From contig NZ_JACJVR010000038.1 of NCBI RefSeq assembly GCF_014212175.1, positions 16,352 through 80,351 on the forward strand: DNA of 64,000 bases. The letters are read 5' to 3'. Of the stretch, positions 52,985 to 62,165 are shown one piece after another. Origin of the DNA: Cohnella xylanilytica. GTDB taxonomy: Bacteria; Bacillota; Bacilli; Paenibacillales; Paenibacillaceae. Under the pieces are notes generated by a model, which was not told where the DNA came from, made no database searches, and saw only the letters and a list, made by a program, of their open reading frames with translations. The position numbers and the translations under genes were made by a program. The first letter of the stretch is position 1. The number at the start of each line of letters is the position of its first letter.

Positions 52985-55900
52985 TTATTCGCACAAGGCC
53001 AGATGAATCCTCGCGCCCTGATGGTTGGTCTCCAATTCGATCACTTCGTCAAGTCTCGCCTTCGCTTCCGTGGTCCGCTCCAGGCCGAGCAATCCAAGCC
53101 CCGTCATGTACAGGCAATGGACCTTATTTCTCTTATTCAGGTCATCCTCGAACACGAGGAAGTCCGGAAGGGAAACGGCGAAATAATCGATTTTCACATC
53201 ATCGAACAGATGCTTCTCGGCATAGTCGATCAATTTGTTGAATCGACGTTTAGCTTCCTTAACGACGCCCAACTTCCTCCAGGCGAGGCCCTGGTAGAAA
53301 ATCATATCCGGCGGTTGGTCATTGTAAAACATCGCGCTGGCCGGTTCCTCCAAGCCTTGCGAAGCAATGGACCAGCATTCGGCCGCCTTCTCGGTTTGAC
53401 CCAATCCTTCGTACGCGTTACCGAGATAGTAGTAAACGTTATTCTCCTGCGCGCCGGCGAGCTTGCCTTCCCCCAAGTTCTCCGGGTAAACGAGAGCACG
53501 GTTGAGCAGGTCCGCCGCTTGCTCGAACTTCCCTTGTCGGAGAGATTGTTTGCCGAGTTCGACATGTGCCAGCACGTATTGGCCAGTCACCTTGCCTTCT
53601 CCGCCTTCCCATGGGTGGAATTTCCGGCGGGCGATCGCCGTTGCGGCATCGGAATGTCTTTGGAGCAAGTTAAGCAGCGTTACATATTCCACATACAAGT
53701 CGTCGCGTTTTTCGACCAGTTCCATGTGGCGCTCCAGCTTCGCCAGACGGTCTGCGGCAGAGAGGCCGACTTTCTTGTACAGCTGATCCAGTTCATAAAA
53801 TACACGAGCGTCCGAGGTATTGCAGGCGAACGCTTTTTCCAAAGCCTTTCGCGCCTGTTCGGGATCATTGCGCTTGTTGTAATACGCAAGCGCAAGGTTC
53901 CGATGCGCTGTCGCGAAGCCGTCGAATAGCGAGACGGAAGCCTCCCACAAGCGGATCGATTCTTCCGGACGTTTTTTGTCGTACAGCAGGTTGGCCAGGT
54001 AATAACGGGCCTTGTCATCCGAGGAATCCGAGACCACCGCGCTTTCCAGCACCAGCAGATCAAAGAGACTGTTCGGGAAGCAATAGTCTGGCGCCGCGTC
54101 ATGGCCGGCTCTTCTCTGGACGCCGGCTTCCGCCGGGCGACCCGACATTTCCAGCACGTAAGCCAGCGCATAATGCAGCATGGGATACGAGGAAGACCCA
54201 GTTTGCTGGAGGATCCGCTCCAGCACTTGCGCGGCTTCCTCGTATAGACCGCAGCCGGCGTAGTCGGACGCCAGGTTCAAATAGTTATGGACATCGTTGC
54301 GCATCAGAGTCATTAGCTTATCGCTTGCTGCCGCTGCATCCTGCTCTTTACCCAATGCGGAGAGCAGCAGAACTCGTTCATATAATGAACCAAAATCGGC
54401 TACGTCGAGAGCAAGCGTGTCTTCGGCATAGGCAACCGCTTCCGCATAACGTCCGAGCTTACGCAGCAGCGCCGCCTTCAAATGCCTGGATTTGTAGTTG
54501 CGGCTATTGCGAATGAGCGAACGTTCGACCAGTTCGAGAGCTTCCGCATAAGCCCCTTTGCCGCAGGCGATTTGAGCCAGCGAGAAGTAGCCGCTGTCCT
54601 GCCAGGCCGCAGACCATACGGATTTGTAGAGAGCCGAGAAGGCCTCTTCTAACCGCCCCTGCAACTTAAGCGACACGCCGAGTTGGTAATAGGCTTCGCT
54701 GTCATACGGGTTCGGATTCCGCCAGGTGAGCGACTTAATGGCGGTGCGGAAGTGTTGTTCCGCTGTTCGGAACAGCCCCCTTCTGAGCAGCAAGGTGCCA
54801 TAGGCGACATTGATTCGGATATCGGAATCATCGCGTTTCAGGCCTTCCAGGTAATAGGCCTCCGGCTCGAACGTGGCGTGCCGGTATTGTTCAAGGTGAA
54901 GACCGGCCAGATAAAGCTGCTCGTTCGTCTTCAGCTCCTCCGGCAGCGGCAGCGGCTTCGCCGCGTCCGGCACTTGCTCGATGGAAGGCTTGGCGGGGCG
55001 ATAGGTAATTAAAGCCCTGCCTTCCGAATCGAACACCGTCACCTGTAGATCGTGCGCCTGGTCTTGTTCGTCCAGCGTGATCATCGACTTGTAGGTCGAC
55101 AGCGGGGATAGCTCCACCGTATCGCGTGCGTAAGTCCACTTCTTTCCTTTCAATTCTACGACAGCGTCCTTGAACACCGAGGTCGCATAAGCCATGACGG
55201 TTGCCGTGCGCGATTGTTCATCCACTTCAAGATTGACGGCGGCCTCTATAGATGCATTCTTGACGACGCCGATATCCTTGTAAGGCATGAAGTATTGTTT
55301 GAAGGACTTCTCCTCATAAGGCTGAAGCCAGGTGAAGTCCGGCTGGTTGTCGGTATATACGCCCGTCATCAGCTCGATGTAAGGCCCATCCTCGTCGGTC
55401 AAGTTGCGGTCCCATGCTTGCCCGAATTCTCCATTTCCCCAAGTCCATTGCTTTTTGCCTGGAGAGACGTGGTGGTTCGCTACGTGGAGAAGTCCTGCCT
55501 GAACTCCGTGATCGTAACCTCCGACGAAGTTATAGTCCGATTTATACGCCATGTACGAAGTCGGTACCGGAATGTTCTTGTAGCGCGAAATGTCGACGCC
55601 TTCCGAGTAGTCCATTTTGTAATACGTGCCCGTTGCGATCGGAAAACGGGATACGTCCCTTTTGCCATGGTCGAATACGGCCGTGACATCGGGTGGGAAT
55701 ACGGACTGGGTATGATCGTTCACGGCGACGGCCGGATTGGCCCACCAGAGGAACGTTTGCGGCTGAGCCGTGCGATTATACAGCTGAGCCGAAATTTCCA
55801 GGTATGCTTTGCCCGGGTATAAGGTAAAGCCCGTCGTCACTTTCGTTCCGTACATTCGATCGATCTCGCTGACCCATACCGTCGCGCTTCCGTCTTCGTT

Positions 55901-56344
55901 TTGCGATAACAGATGCTCAACGGGTCCGAACGTGTTCGGGCGGTGATGCTGAGGCCAATTGAACTCGATCCCGCCAGAGATCCAGGGTCCCGCCAATCCG
56001 ACCAGCGCGGGTTTAATGACCCGGTTGTAATAGACGAAGTCATAGTTATTCGTTTTATCCAGAGCTCTGTAAATCCTGCCGCCTATTTCCGGCATAATTT
56101 CGATCCGGACATATTCATTTTCGAGGATGGCCAGCCGGTAAGTCTTCGGCTTCTTCTCGTCCTCTATCTTATCGATAACCGGATGCGGATAGACGCGGCC
56201 GGAGCTTCCTTGGTAGACGCGCTTCTCCAGGAACATCGGGTTCTTGTCCGGTTCGCCGGTACCGTACGTCGGGATATCCTTATCCTCTTCCCATACGCGC
56301 ACGGCGTGCAAGGTTGCCGCCGTGGCTTTCTCTTGAATGCTCAT
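52985..56344 (-). CDS. DUF5107 domain protein with TPR repeats
   Basis: A large cytoplasmic protein (1119 aa from the ATG at 56344, which follows GGGAGGG; a longer frame to 56401 is weaker). The N-terminal 400 residues (RLAILENEYVRIEIMPEIGGRIYRALDKTNNYDFVYYN; GGIEFNWPQHHRPNTFGPVEH; WWANPAVAVNDHTQSVFPPD) match the DUF5107 pattern, a beta-sandwich like sugar mutarotases. From about 500 to the end come many TPR-like helical pairs (YYQLGVSLKLQGRLEEAFSALYKSV; YYLGNAYEGLGQTEKAAECW). No signal or membrane segment is seen. It is divergent from an AraC regulator and close to cellobiose phosphorylase, so a role in oligosaccharide metabolism is inferred. Its reaction is unknown to me. Confidence 0.88.
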   Translation of the reverse strand: MSIQEKATAATLHAVRVWEEDKDIPTYGTGEPDKNPMFLEKRVYQGSSGRVYPHPVIDKIEDEKKPKTYRLAILENEYVRIEIMPEIGGRIYRALDKTNNYDFVYYNRVIKPALVGLAGPWISGGIEFNWPQHHRPNTFGPVEHLLSQNEDGSATVWVSEIDRMYGTKVTTGFTLYPGKAYLEISAQLYNRTAQPQTFLWWANPAVAVNDHTQSVFPPDVTAVFDHGKRDVSRFPIATGTYYKMDYSEGVDISRYKNIPVPTSYMAYKSDYNFVGGYDHGVQAGLLHVANHHVSPGKKQWTWGNGEFGQAWDRNLTDEDGPYIELMTGVYTDNQPDFTWLQPYEEKSFKQYFMPYKDIGVVKNASIEAAVNLEVDEQSRTATVMAYATSVFKDAVVELKGKKWTYARDTVELSPLSTYKSMITLDEQDQAHDLQVTVFDSEGRALITYRPAKPSIEQVPDAAKPLPLPEELKTNEQLYLAGLHLEQYRHATFEPEAYYLEGLKRDDSDIRINVAYGTLLLRRGLFRTAEQHFRTAIKSLTWRNPNPYDSEAYYQLGVSLKLQGRLEEAFSALYKSVWSAAWQDSGYFSLAQIACGKGAYAEALELVERSLIRNSRNYKSRHLKAALLRKLGRYAEAVAYAEDTLALDVADFGSLYERVLLLSALGKEQDAAAASDKLMTLMRNDVHNYLNLASDYAGCGLYEEAAQVLERILQQTGSSSYPMLHYALAYVLEMSGRPAEAGVQRRAGHDAAPDYCFPNSLFDLLVLESAVVSDSSDDKARYYLANLLYDKKRPEESIRLWEASVSLFDGFATAHRNLALAYYNKRNDPEQARKALEKAFACNTSDARVFYELDQLYKKVGLSAADRLAKLERHMELVEKRDDLYVEYVTLLNLLQRHSDAATAIARRKFHPWEGGEGKVTGQYVLAHVELGKQSLRQGKFEQAADLLNRALVYPENLGEGKLAGAQENNVYYYLGNAYEGLGQTEKAAECWSIASQGLEEPASAMFYNDQPPDMIFYQGLAWRKLGVVKEAKRRFNKLIDYAEKHLFDDVKIDYFAVSLPDFLVFEDDLNKRNKVHCLYMTGLGLLGLERTTEAKARLDEVIELETNHQGARIHLALCE

Positions 56345-56531
56345 CGGTTTCCCTCCCTCGTTTGATGATTCCAATTTACCGCAAGCACAGTCGGATTCCA
56401 ATTGACGAAACTCGGCATTTGATGGATTATATTCTTATATCGATTTGAATCAAGATCTGGCTATCAATGAACAGTAGAGAATTGGAATGGAATATGTTCT
56501 CACACTTTTTAAATATGGAAAGGACGCTTGC

Positions 56532-57428
56532 ATGATGGTGACGATTCGGAAGCCGGAAGGCTTCGACTCGCAGAGATTGTTCATCCAGCCCGAATACATG
56601 CAGAACGACCTCCAATCCCAGGAGCTTACCCGATCGTTCTATGTAAGCGACATCGGTTATTTTCCGCAAGCCAGATATCATTACCGGGAGAGACACGAAG
56701 GCTGCGACTCCCACATCTTCATCTACTGCGTGGAAGGAGAAGGCTGGATCGAATGGAACGGCAGCGACCGGCAGGCACGAATGGCGCCGCATCAGCTTGC
56801 CGTCATTCCCGCTGGCATGCCCCATCGCTATGGCGCGGCAGCTGACAATCCATGGACCATTTATTGGTTCCACCTGAAGGGAGAGCACGCCACGCAACTG
56901 ATTCGCGCCTATAACATGGATTCGGGCCCTTTGTCACTTCCGCTTGGAACGCACGCCCAATGGCTGGAGCATTTCGAGCAATGCTTCGCTCTCCTGACGG
57001 ACAAAACGTATTCATTACAGGCCCAAATTCACGTCTCTCAAACCGTTCGGCATCTCCTTAGCACCGTAGGCGTCAGCGCGGGCAACTCGGCACAGGATAA
57101 AAAAAGAGAGCGTTACTTGGAGCAAGCCATCCGATACATGACCGACCGGCTGAACGGCTCCGTAACGCTCCCTGAACTGGCCCAGCACACCGGCCTTTCC
57201 AAGCAGCATCTGATTTATTTGTTCAAGAAGGAAACCGGATGCCCGCCCATCGATTACTTCTTGAGGATGAAAATGCAGCGCGCCGGTCAAATGCTCGACT
57301 TGACCGACCTGAGCGTGAAGAAAGTTTGCAGTGCCGTGGGGATCCCCGACCCCTACTACTTTTCCAGGATATTCAAGAAGATGATGGGCGTCTCTCCGAC
57401 GGAATACCGGCGCATTCCCAAGGGGTAG
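56532..57428 (+). CDS. AraC-family transcriptional regulator with cupin-like sensor domain
   Basis: A 298-aa regulator. The N-terminal half is a cupin-like sugar-sensing domain (FYVSDIGYFPQARYHYRERHEGCDSHIFIYCVEGEGWIEWNG; HQLAVIPAGMPHRYGAA; WTIYWFHLKG). The AraC domain spans about 190-295 (AIRYMTDRLNGSVTLPELAQHTGLSKQHLIYLFKKETG to YYFSRIFKKMMGVSPTEYR). I chose the ATG at 56532, 7 bases after AAAGGA; an ATG at 56487 has no such site. It is divergent from the DUF5107 gene across 187 bp and is likely its regulator. Confidence 0.92.
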   Translation: MMVTIRKPEGFDSQRLFIQPEYMQNDLQSQELTRSFYVSDIGYFPQARYHYRERHEGCDSHIFIYCVEGEGWIEWNGSDRQARMAPHQLAVIPAGMPHRYGAAADNPWTIYWFHLKGEHATQLIRAYNMDSGPLSLPLGTHAQWLEHFEQCFALLTDKTYSLQAQIHVSQTVRHLLSTVGVSAGNSAQDKKRERYLEQAIRYMTDRLNGSVTLPELAQHTGLSKQHLIYLFKKETGCPPIDYFLRMKMQRAGQMLDLTDLSVKKVCSAVGIPDPYYFSRIFKKMMGVSPTEYRRIPKG

Positions 57429-57484
57429 TAGAGCGCAGCGGTAGGTATCGATGCCGTGCTTACTTTCCAACATGGATCGAACGC

Positions 57485-57514
57485 TTGACGCTGGACACTT
57501 TTTCCATATATAGT
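57485..57514 (+). promoter_or_regulatory. Sigma-A promoter of the lacI-type gene
   Basis: TTGACG (57485-57490), an 18-bp spacer and TATAGT (57509-57514). The predicted start of transcription falls within or beside the operator-like sequence at 57519-57532. Confidence 0.75.
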
Positions 57515-57518
57515 GGAA

Positions 57519-57532
57519 CTAACACGCGTTCG
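57519..57532. promoter_or_regulatory. Operator-like site in the lacI-type leader
   Basis: CTAACACGCGTTCG matches 12 of 14 positions of the perfect palindrome CTAACGCGCGTTAG in front of the cellobiose phosphorylase gene. Lying just past the -10 box, it suggests that the LacI-type protein represses its own gene. Confidence 0.7.
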
Positions 57533-57544
57533 GAGAGGATGCCC

Positions 57545-58579
57545 ATGCGAAGCGAAGACATCGCCCGGCTCGCCGGCGTTTCCCGCAGCACCGTCTCCCG
57601 GGTCATCAACAACTACTCCGACATTCCGCAGAAGACCCGAGACAAAGTTCTGAAGATCATCGAGCAGTATCATTATGAACCGAATACCTCCGCCCGTGTG
57701 CTGGCAGGCAAAAGCACCTCCACCATCGGGCTGTTTGTCGTCAGCCTGTCCGAACAGCCGGGCGTCAACCGCATTTACCAGAACAATTACTTCGCCCCGT
57801 TCGTAGACGCCGTCATCGATACGGCCAATGCCGCAGGATATTACGTACTCGTACATACCATCTATGCAGAAGAAGATTTCGCGAAAGTCAAGCAAGCCTT
57901 CCTTCAGAAGAGAATCGACGGAGGCATCATCGTCGGTACGCAGAAGAACGCCGAGCTGATCGGAGGCATCGCCCGGATCGGCCTTCCGTTCGTGCTGATC
58001 GATTACGACGTCGCCGACATTCTCGAACATCGTCTAAGCGACAGCCCGATCACGGTCGTCAATTCGGACGACTACGAGGGGGCCATGGCGGCGATGAACC
58101 ATCTGATAAGCGCCGGCCATAAGGAGATCGGCTTTATCAGCGGCCATATGAACACCTATTCCGGCAAGCAGCGGTTCCGGGCATACGAAGCGGCGCTTCG
58201 GACACACAAGCTGCCTGTCCGACCCGAATACGTCTTGAACGGGCGATTCCTGAAGCAAGCCGCGTACGAAGAGACGAAGCGGCTGTTGAAGTTGGACCGC
58301 CTGCCGACCGCGATCTTCTCCGCCAACGACGACATGGCTATCGCGGCCATGAACGTGCTGCGGGAACACGGACTCCGGATTCCGGACGACATGGCGCTGA
58401 TCGGATTCGACGATGTCCCCGTGGCGGCGCAGCTCATCCCTTCGTTGAGCACCGTCCGTCTCCCCATATACGACATGTCCAAAGAAGCCGTCAGCCGACT
58501 TGTCGGTATGTTCGAGAACGGAGCCGGCACTTTAAGCTCTGTAAGCTTCCCCACTTCGCTGATCATCCGGGATTCCTGA
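57545..58579 (+). CDS. LacI-family transcriptional regulator
   Basis: A 344-aa repressor. The helix-turn-helix is at the very start (SEDIARLAGVSRSTVSRVINNYSDIPQKTRDKVLKIIEQYHYEPN), with the hinge SARVLAGKSTSTIG, and the rest is a periplasmic-binding-like sensor domain (GGIIVGTQKN; FSANDDMAIAAMNVLREHGLRIPDDMALIGFDDVPVA). I chose the ATG at 57545, spaced correctly from GGAG; an ATG two codons earlier touches the site and is possible. It lies directly before cellobiose phosphorylase, and both have a related operator, so it is probably its repressor, with the inducer unknown (perhaps cellobiose). Confidence 0.94.
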   Translation: MRSEDIARLAGVSRSTVSRVINNYSDIPQKTRDKVLKIIEQYHYEPNTSARVLAGKSTSTIGLFVVSLSEQPGVNRIYQNNYFAPFVDAVIDTANAAGYYVLVHTIYAEEDFAKVKQAFLQKRIDGGIIVGTQKNAELIGGIARIGLPFVLIDYDVADILEHRLSDSPITVVNSDDYEGAMAAMNHLISAGHKEIGFISGHMNTYSGKQRFRAYEAALRTHKLPVRPEYVLNGRFLKQAAYEETKRLLKLDRLPTAIFSANDDMAIAAMNVLREHGLRIPDDMALIGFDDVPVAAQLIPSLSTVRLPIYDMSKEAVSRLVGMFENGAGTLSSVSFPTSLIIRDS

Positions 58580-58630
58580 CATCGTAGACGCGATTCGATT
58601 CCGAGGTCCGTCCCTTTTTTCGGGGATTAC

Positions 58631-58644
58631 CTAACGCGCGTTAG
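58631..58644. promoter_or_regulatory. LacI operator before the cellobiose phosphorylase gene
   Basis: CTAACGCGCGTTAG is a perfect 14-bp palindrome with the central CG typical of LacI-family operators. It lies 46 bp before the gene start. The near-identical site at 57519-57532 precedes the regulator gene. Confidence 0.82.
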
Positions 58645-58689
58645 TTCGCGCAAAATAAAAGATGATCACGAATAGGAGGAATTTCGATC

Positions 58690-61125
58690 ATGCAATTCGG
58701 GCATTTCGACGACAGCCGCAAAGAGTACGTCATCACCACCCCAAGAACCCCTTACCCTTGGATCAACTACCTGGGGAACGAACAGTTTTTCGGACTGATC
58801 TCCAACACGGGCGGAGGCTACTGCTTCTATCGCGACGCCCGGCTTCGCCGCCTGACTCGCTACCGCTACAACAACATTCCCCTTGATAACGGCGGACGCT
58901 ACTTCTACATCCATGACGGCGGCGACTTCTGGACGCCGGGCTGGATGCCCGTCAAACGCGAGCTGGACGCGTACGAGTGCCGCCACGGCCTCGGCTACAC
59001 GTCCATTACCGGCGAGAGAAACGGCATCCGCGCCACCCAGCTCGCCTTCGTCCCGCTCGGCTGCAACGCTGAAGTGTATCAGGTCAAACTCCGCAATACC
59101 TCGAACGCCGAGAAGCAAGCGAAGCTGTTCTCCTTCATCGAATTTTGCCTGTGGAACGCGCAGGACGACTCGACTAACTTCCAACGCAACCTAAGCACCG
59201 GGGAAGTCGAGATCCATGGCTCCGTCATCTATCATAAAACCGAATACCGCGAACGCCGCGATCATTATGCCTTTTACTCCGTCAACGCGCCGATCGACGG
59301 CTTTGATACCGACCGCGATTCGTTTCTCGGCATGTACAACGGCCTCGATCATCCTCAGACCGTCGCGGCGGGCCAGTCATCCAATTCGGTGGCCAGCGGG
59401 TGGTCCCCGATCGCGTCGCACGGCTTGAACGTCACGTTGCAGCCCGGCGAAGAGAAATCGTTCGTCTTCGTGCTCGGCTACATCGAGAACCCGGAGAAGG
59501 AGAAATGGGAATCTCCAGGCGTCATCAACAAGACGCGTGCGCTCGACCTGATCCGCCAGTTCGAATCCGACGCGCAGGTAGAGCAGGCGCTTGCCAAACT
59601 CCGCGATTACTGGGACGGCCTGCTCTCCAAGTACGCGATCAAGAGCGGCGACGACAAGCTGGACCGCATGGTGAACATCTGGAACCCGTATCAATGCATG
59701 GTGACGTTCAACATGTCGCGCTCCGCTTCGTATTTCGAATCCGGTATTGGCCGCGGCATGGGCTTCCGGGATTCCAACCAGGACCTGCTAGGCTTCGTGC
59801 ATCAGATTCCGGAGCGCGCCAGAGAACGCATCATCGATATCGCCTCGACCCAGTTCGAGGACGGCAGCGCGTACCACCAGTACCAGCCTCTCACCAAGAA
59901 GGGCAATAACGATGTCGGCAGCGGCTTCAACGACGACCCGCTGTGGCTCATTCTTGGGACCAGCGCTTATATTAAGGAGACGGGAGATTTCGGCATTCTT
60001 GACGAGCAGGTGCCGTTCGATTCCAATCCGGACAATACCGCCACGCTGTTCGAGCATCTGAATCGTTCGTTCTATCACGTCATCCATAACCGCGGCCCGC
60101 ACGGTTTGCCGCTGATCGGGCGCGCGGACTGGAACGACTGCCTGAACCTCAACTGCTTCTCCAAGGAGCCGGGCGAATCGTTCCAGACGACGGAAAATAT
60201 CAAAGGGCGCGTCGCCGAGTCCGTCTTCATCGCCGGGTTGTTCGTGTTCGTCGGTCCCGACTTCGCGGAACTGTGCCGGCGCCGCGGCTTGACGGACGAA
60301 GCGGAGGCTGCCGAGCGGCACGTCGAAGAGATGCGCAGAATTACGCTCGAACACGGCTACGACGGCGATTGGTTCCTGAGGGCGTACGATCACTTCGGCC
60401 AGAAAGTCGGCAGCAAAGAAAACGAAGAAGGCCAAATCTTCATCGAGCCGCAAGGCTTGTGCGTCATGGCGGCCATCGGCGTCGAGGAAGGCTTGGCGCT
60501 GAGAGCGCTGGAGTCGACCCGCGAGCGCCTCGACACGAAGTACGGAATCGTGTTGCAGAATCCGCCGTATTCCAAGTACTATCTGAATCTCGGCGAGATC
60601 TCCTCGTATCCGCCGGGGTACAAGGAGAATGCAGGCATTTTCTGCCATAACAACCCGTGGGTCATAATCGCGGAGACGGTGATTGGCAGAGGGGATCGCG
60701 CCTTCGAACTGTACGCGAAGATCGCGCCAGCCTATCTGGAGGAGATCAGCGAGATCCATCGGATGGAACCTTACGTGTATGCTCAGATGATCGCGGGCAA
60801 AGATGCCGTGCGTCACGGCGAAGCCAAAAACTCGTGGCTGACCGGCACAGCCGCCTGGAACTACGTGGCGATCACGCAGGCGATTCTCGGCATCCAGCCG
60901 GCTTTCGACGGGCTGCGCATCGATCCTTGCATACCGGCCGCATGGGACGGCTTCCGCGTAACGCGGCAGTTCCGGGGAGATACGTACGACATTCACGTCT
61001 CTAATCCGACGCACGTCAGCAAAGGCGTCGCCTCATTGACGGTAGACGGCCAGCCCGTCAGCGGCAACGTGCTGCCTCTCTTCGGCGACGGCCTTACGCA
61101 TCGAGTCGAGGCCACGCTCGGCTGA
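58690..61125 (+). CDS. Cellobiose phosphorylase, GH94
   Basis: Cytoplasmic phosphorylase (811 aa) converting cellobiose and phosphate into glucose 1-phosphate and glucose (EC 2.4.1.20). The start [59 protein letters not shown] and [20 protein letters not shown] closely follow what I know of clostridial cellobiose phosphorylases, and the length is right. The general-acid Asp lies in RADWNDC (about 478-484); phosphate-site text is near [20 protein letters not shown] precedes the ATG. It follows the LacI gene and an operator, and is closed by a terminator. No binding protein or permease is adjacent, so cellobiose must come in by another system in the cell. Confidence 0.95.
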   Translation: MQFGHFDDSRKEYVITTPRTPYPWINYLGNEQFFGLISNTGGGYCFYRDARLRRLTRYRYNNIPLDNGGRYFYIHDGGDFWTPGWMPVKRELDAYECRHGLGYTSITGERNGIRATQLAFVPLGCNAEVYQVKLRNTSNAEKQAKLFSFIEFCLWNAQDDSTNFQRNLSTGEVEIHGSVIYHKTEYRERRDHYAFYSVNAPIDGFDTDRDSFLGMYNGLDHPQTVAAGQSSNSVASGWSPIASHGLNVTLQPGEEKSFVFVLGYIENPEKEKWESPGVINKTRALDLIRQFESDAQVEQALAKLRDYWDGLLSKYAIKSGDDKLDRMVNIWNPYQCMVTFNMSRSASYFESGIGRGMGFRDSNQDLLGFVHQIPERARERIIDIASTQFEDGSAYHQYQPLTKKGNNDVGSGFNDDPLWLILGTSAYIKETGDFGILDEQVPFDSNPDNTATLFEHLNRSFYHVIHNRGPHGLPLIGRADWNDCLNLNCFSKEPGESFQTTENIKGRVAESVFIAGLFVFVGPDFAELCRRRGLTDEAEAAERHVEEMRRITLEHGYDGDWFLRAYDHFGQKVGSKENEEGQIFIEPQGLCVMAAIGVEEGLALRALESTRERLDTKYGIVLQNPPYSKYYLNLGEISSYPPGYKENAGIFCHNNPWVIIAETVIGRGDRAFELYAKIAPAYLEEISEIHRMEPYVYAQMIAGKDAVRHGEAKNSWLTGTAAWNYVAITQAILGIQPAFDGLRIDPCIPAAWDGFRVTRQFRGDTYDIHVSNPTHVSKGVASLTVDGQPVSGNVLPLFGDGLTHRVEATLG

Positions 61126-61147
61126 TCGCGATTCGAACGCTCAAAAG

Positions 61148-61169
61148 CCCTTGCGTCGCAAGGGTTTTT
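61148..61169 (+). terminator. Intrinsic terminator after cellobiose phosphorylase
   Basis: CCCTTGC-GTC-GCAAGGG followed by TTTTT, 22 bp past the stop. A textbook rho-independent terminator. Confidence 0.95.
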
Positions 61170-61223
61170 GTCGTTTTATATACTCTGGCTTTTTAAAGAA
61201 CGCAAGCATGAATTGGAATGATA

Positions 61224-61562
61224 CTAGTGAAGTAATATTCCTATTTTAGAGATAACCTCTGCTAACGACTCTTTCGGCAATTTACAAATATAGGTTGCCT
61301 GCCTGGTTTGCCAATCAAGACTTTTTACCTGATCGGCAAGAATGGCTCCTTCAATGGATAAGTCCTGCGGGATAATAACCTCGAAAGGATAACCTTTGAT
61401 CCTCGTGGTCACAGGACAGAATAAGGATAACCCCACCTTCCCATTGTATGTTGCTGGCGATATGACTAAAGCGGGCCGCTTCCCTGCCTGTTCATGCCCC
61501 GATTGCGGATTAAACTGCAGCCACACCAAATCTCCCCGTTCTGGAATGTAATTCATTACCAT
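61224..61562 (-). CDS. mazF: MazF/PemK-type toxin (endoribonuclease)
   Basis: A 112-aa toxin of the MazF/PemK family, which cleaves mRNA. Key family text is YIPERGDLVWLQFNPQSGHEQAGKRPALVISPATYN at the start, LFCPVTTRIKGYPFEV in the middle and ILADQVKSLDWQTRQA near residue 76. The start overlaps the end of the antitoxin gene; the ATG at 61562 (7-bp overlap) and the ATG at 61556 (sharing one base with the stop) are both possible. Antitoxin first and overlapping genes are the usual arrangement. It sits in the AT-richer accessory end of the window. Confidence 0.93.
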   Translation of the reverse strand: MVMNYIPERGDLVWLQFNPQSGHEQAGKRPALVISPATYNGKVGLSLFCPVTTRIKGYPFEVIIPQDLSIEGAILADQVKSLDWQTRQATYICKLPKESLAEVISKIGILLH

Positions 61563-61786
61563 GATTCCCTGCCTTCCGGTTTACCTGTAGGGATTTCGGC
61601 ATGCAAGTTCTCTGGAGTAATCTGCTCTAACATCGCATCCAACGTGTTCGATTTTGGTTTAATAACAATGTGGCCATCTTCAATATCGAGATCAACTTCG
61701 GAGCCTTCTTTCAACCCCACTTTGACGGCCATAGCTTTAGGGATTCGAATCCCTAAACTATTTCCCCATTTTTGAATATGCAACAT
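61556..61786 (-). CDS. mazE: MazE/AbrB-type antitoxin
   Basis: A 76-aa antitoxin. The SpoVT/AbrB DNA-binding fold is clear from IQKWGNSLGIRIPKAMAVKVGLKEGSEVDLDIEDGHIVIKPK; the C-terminal tail (about 45-76) should wrap around the toxin. The ribosome binding site is weak (GGGGGCG at some distance from ATG). Its promoter overlaps a large palindrome, fitting autorepression by the MazEF complex. Confidence 0.93.
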   Translation of the reverse strand: MLHIQKWGNSLGIRIPKAMAVKVGLKEGSEVDLDIEDGHIVIKPKSNTLDAMLEQITPENLHAEIPTGKPEGRESW

Positions 61787-61805
61787 AGATTAACGCCCCC
61801 AATAT

Positions 61806-61846
61806 TTGTTTATACAAAGTATAAACAATCAAGGACTGCAAGTCAA
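61806..61846 (-). promoter_or_regulatory. mazEF promoter with overlapping operator palindrome
   Basis: On the minus strand TTGACT (61846-61841), 17 bp, TATACT (61823-61818). A perfect palindrome of two 10-bp arms (TTGTTTATAC at 61806-61815, complement at 61819-61828, 3-bp centre) covers the -10 box. Binding there would block RNA polymerase. Confidence 0.85.
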
Positions 61847-61847
61847 A

Positions 61848-62158
61848 TTAATTCGTCTTCATCCGTCGATTCTCCAAGCGAAAACGCGCCCTTATCGGCG
61901 CGTTCCATTTATGCGTTTGGTGGAGCCAACGCAAAATCGATTGGATTAACGAACTATTTTCTTTCATTTCATCGAGCGAGATCGACATGACGTGCATTGC
62001 TGCGACTGCAGAAACAATCCCCGATTCAGATCCATCCGATATTTGGTACGGTCCTTACCGTGCGAACCATAATCCATAATCTCGAATACAAAACGAATCG
62101 CTCCTAGTATCCATATGAAGTCCACAAAATACGACCGTCCTCGCCAATCCAAGAGCAT
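61848..62158 (-). pseudogene. C-terminal part of a split endonuclease-like gene
   Basis: The minus strand encodes LLDWRGRSYFVDFIWILGAIRFVFEIMDYGSHGKDRTKYRMDLNRGLFLQSQQ, the nuclease-like core (Asp in VDF, Glu in FEI) of a small protein family common in Paenibacillus as I recall it. That frame ends at 61964, but after a one-base shift near 61995 the family-like text resumes (HVMSISLDEMKENSSLIQSILRWL) and runs to TAA at 61848. The matching N-terminal part is at 63588-63728, across the SDR/MerR genes. A hairpin (AACGCGCC/GGCGCGTT, about 61885-61906) lies inside. The piece has no own start and its end overlaps the mazEF promoter. Confidence 0.7.
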
Positions 62159-62165
62159 GGTGTTT

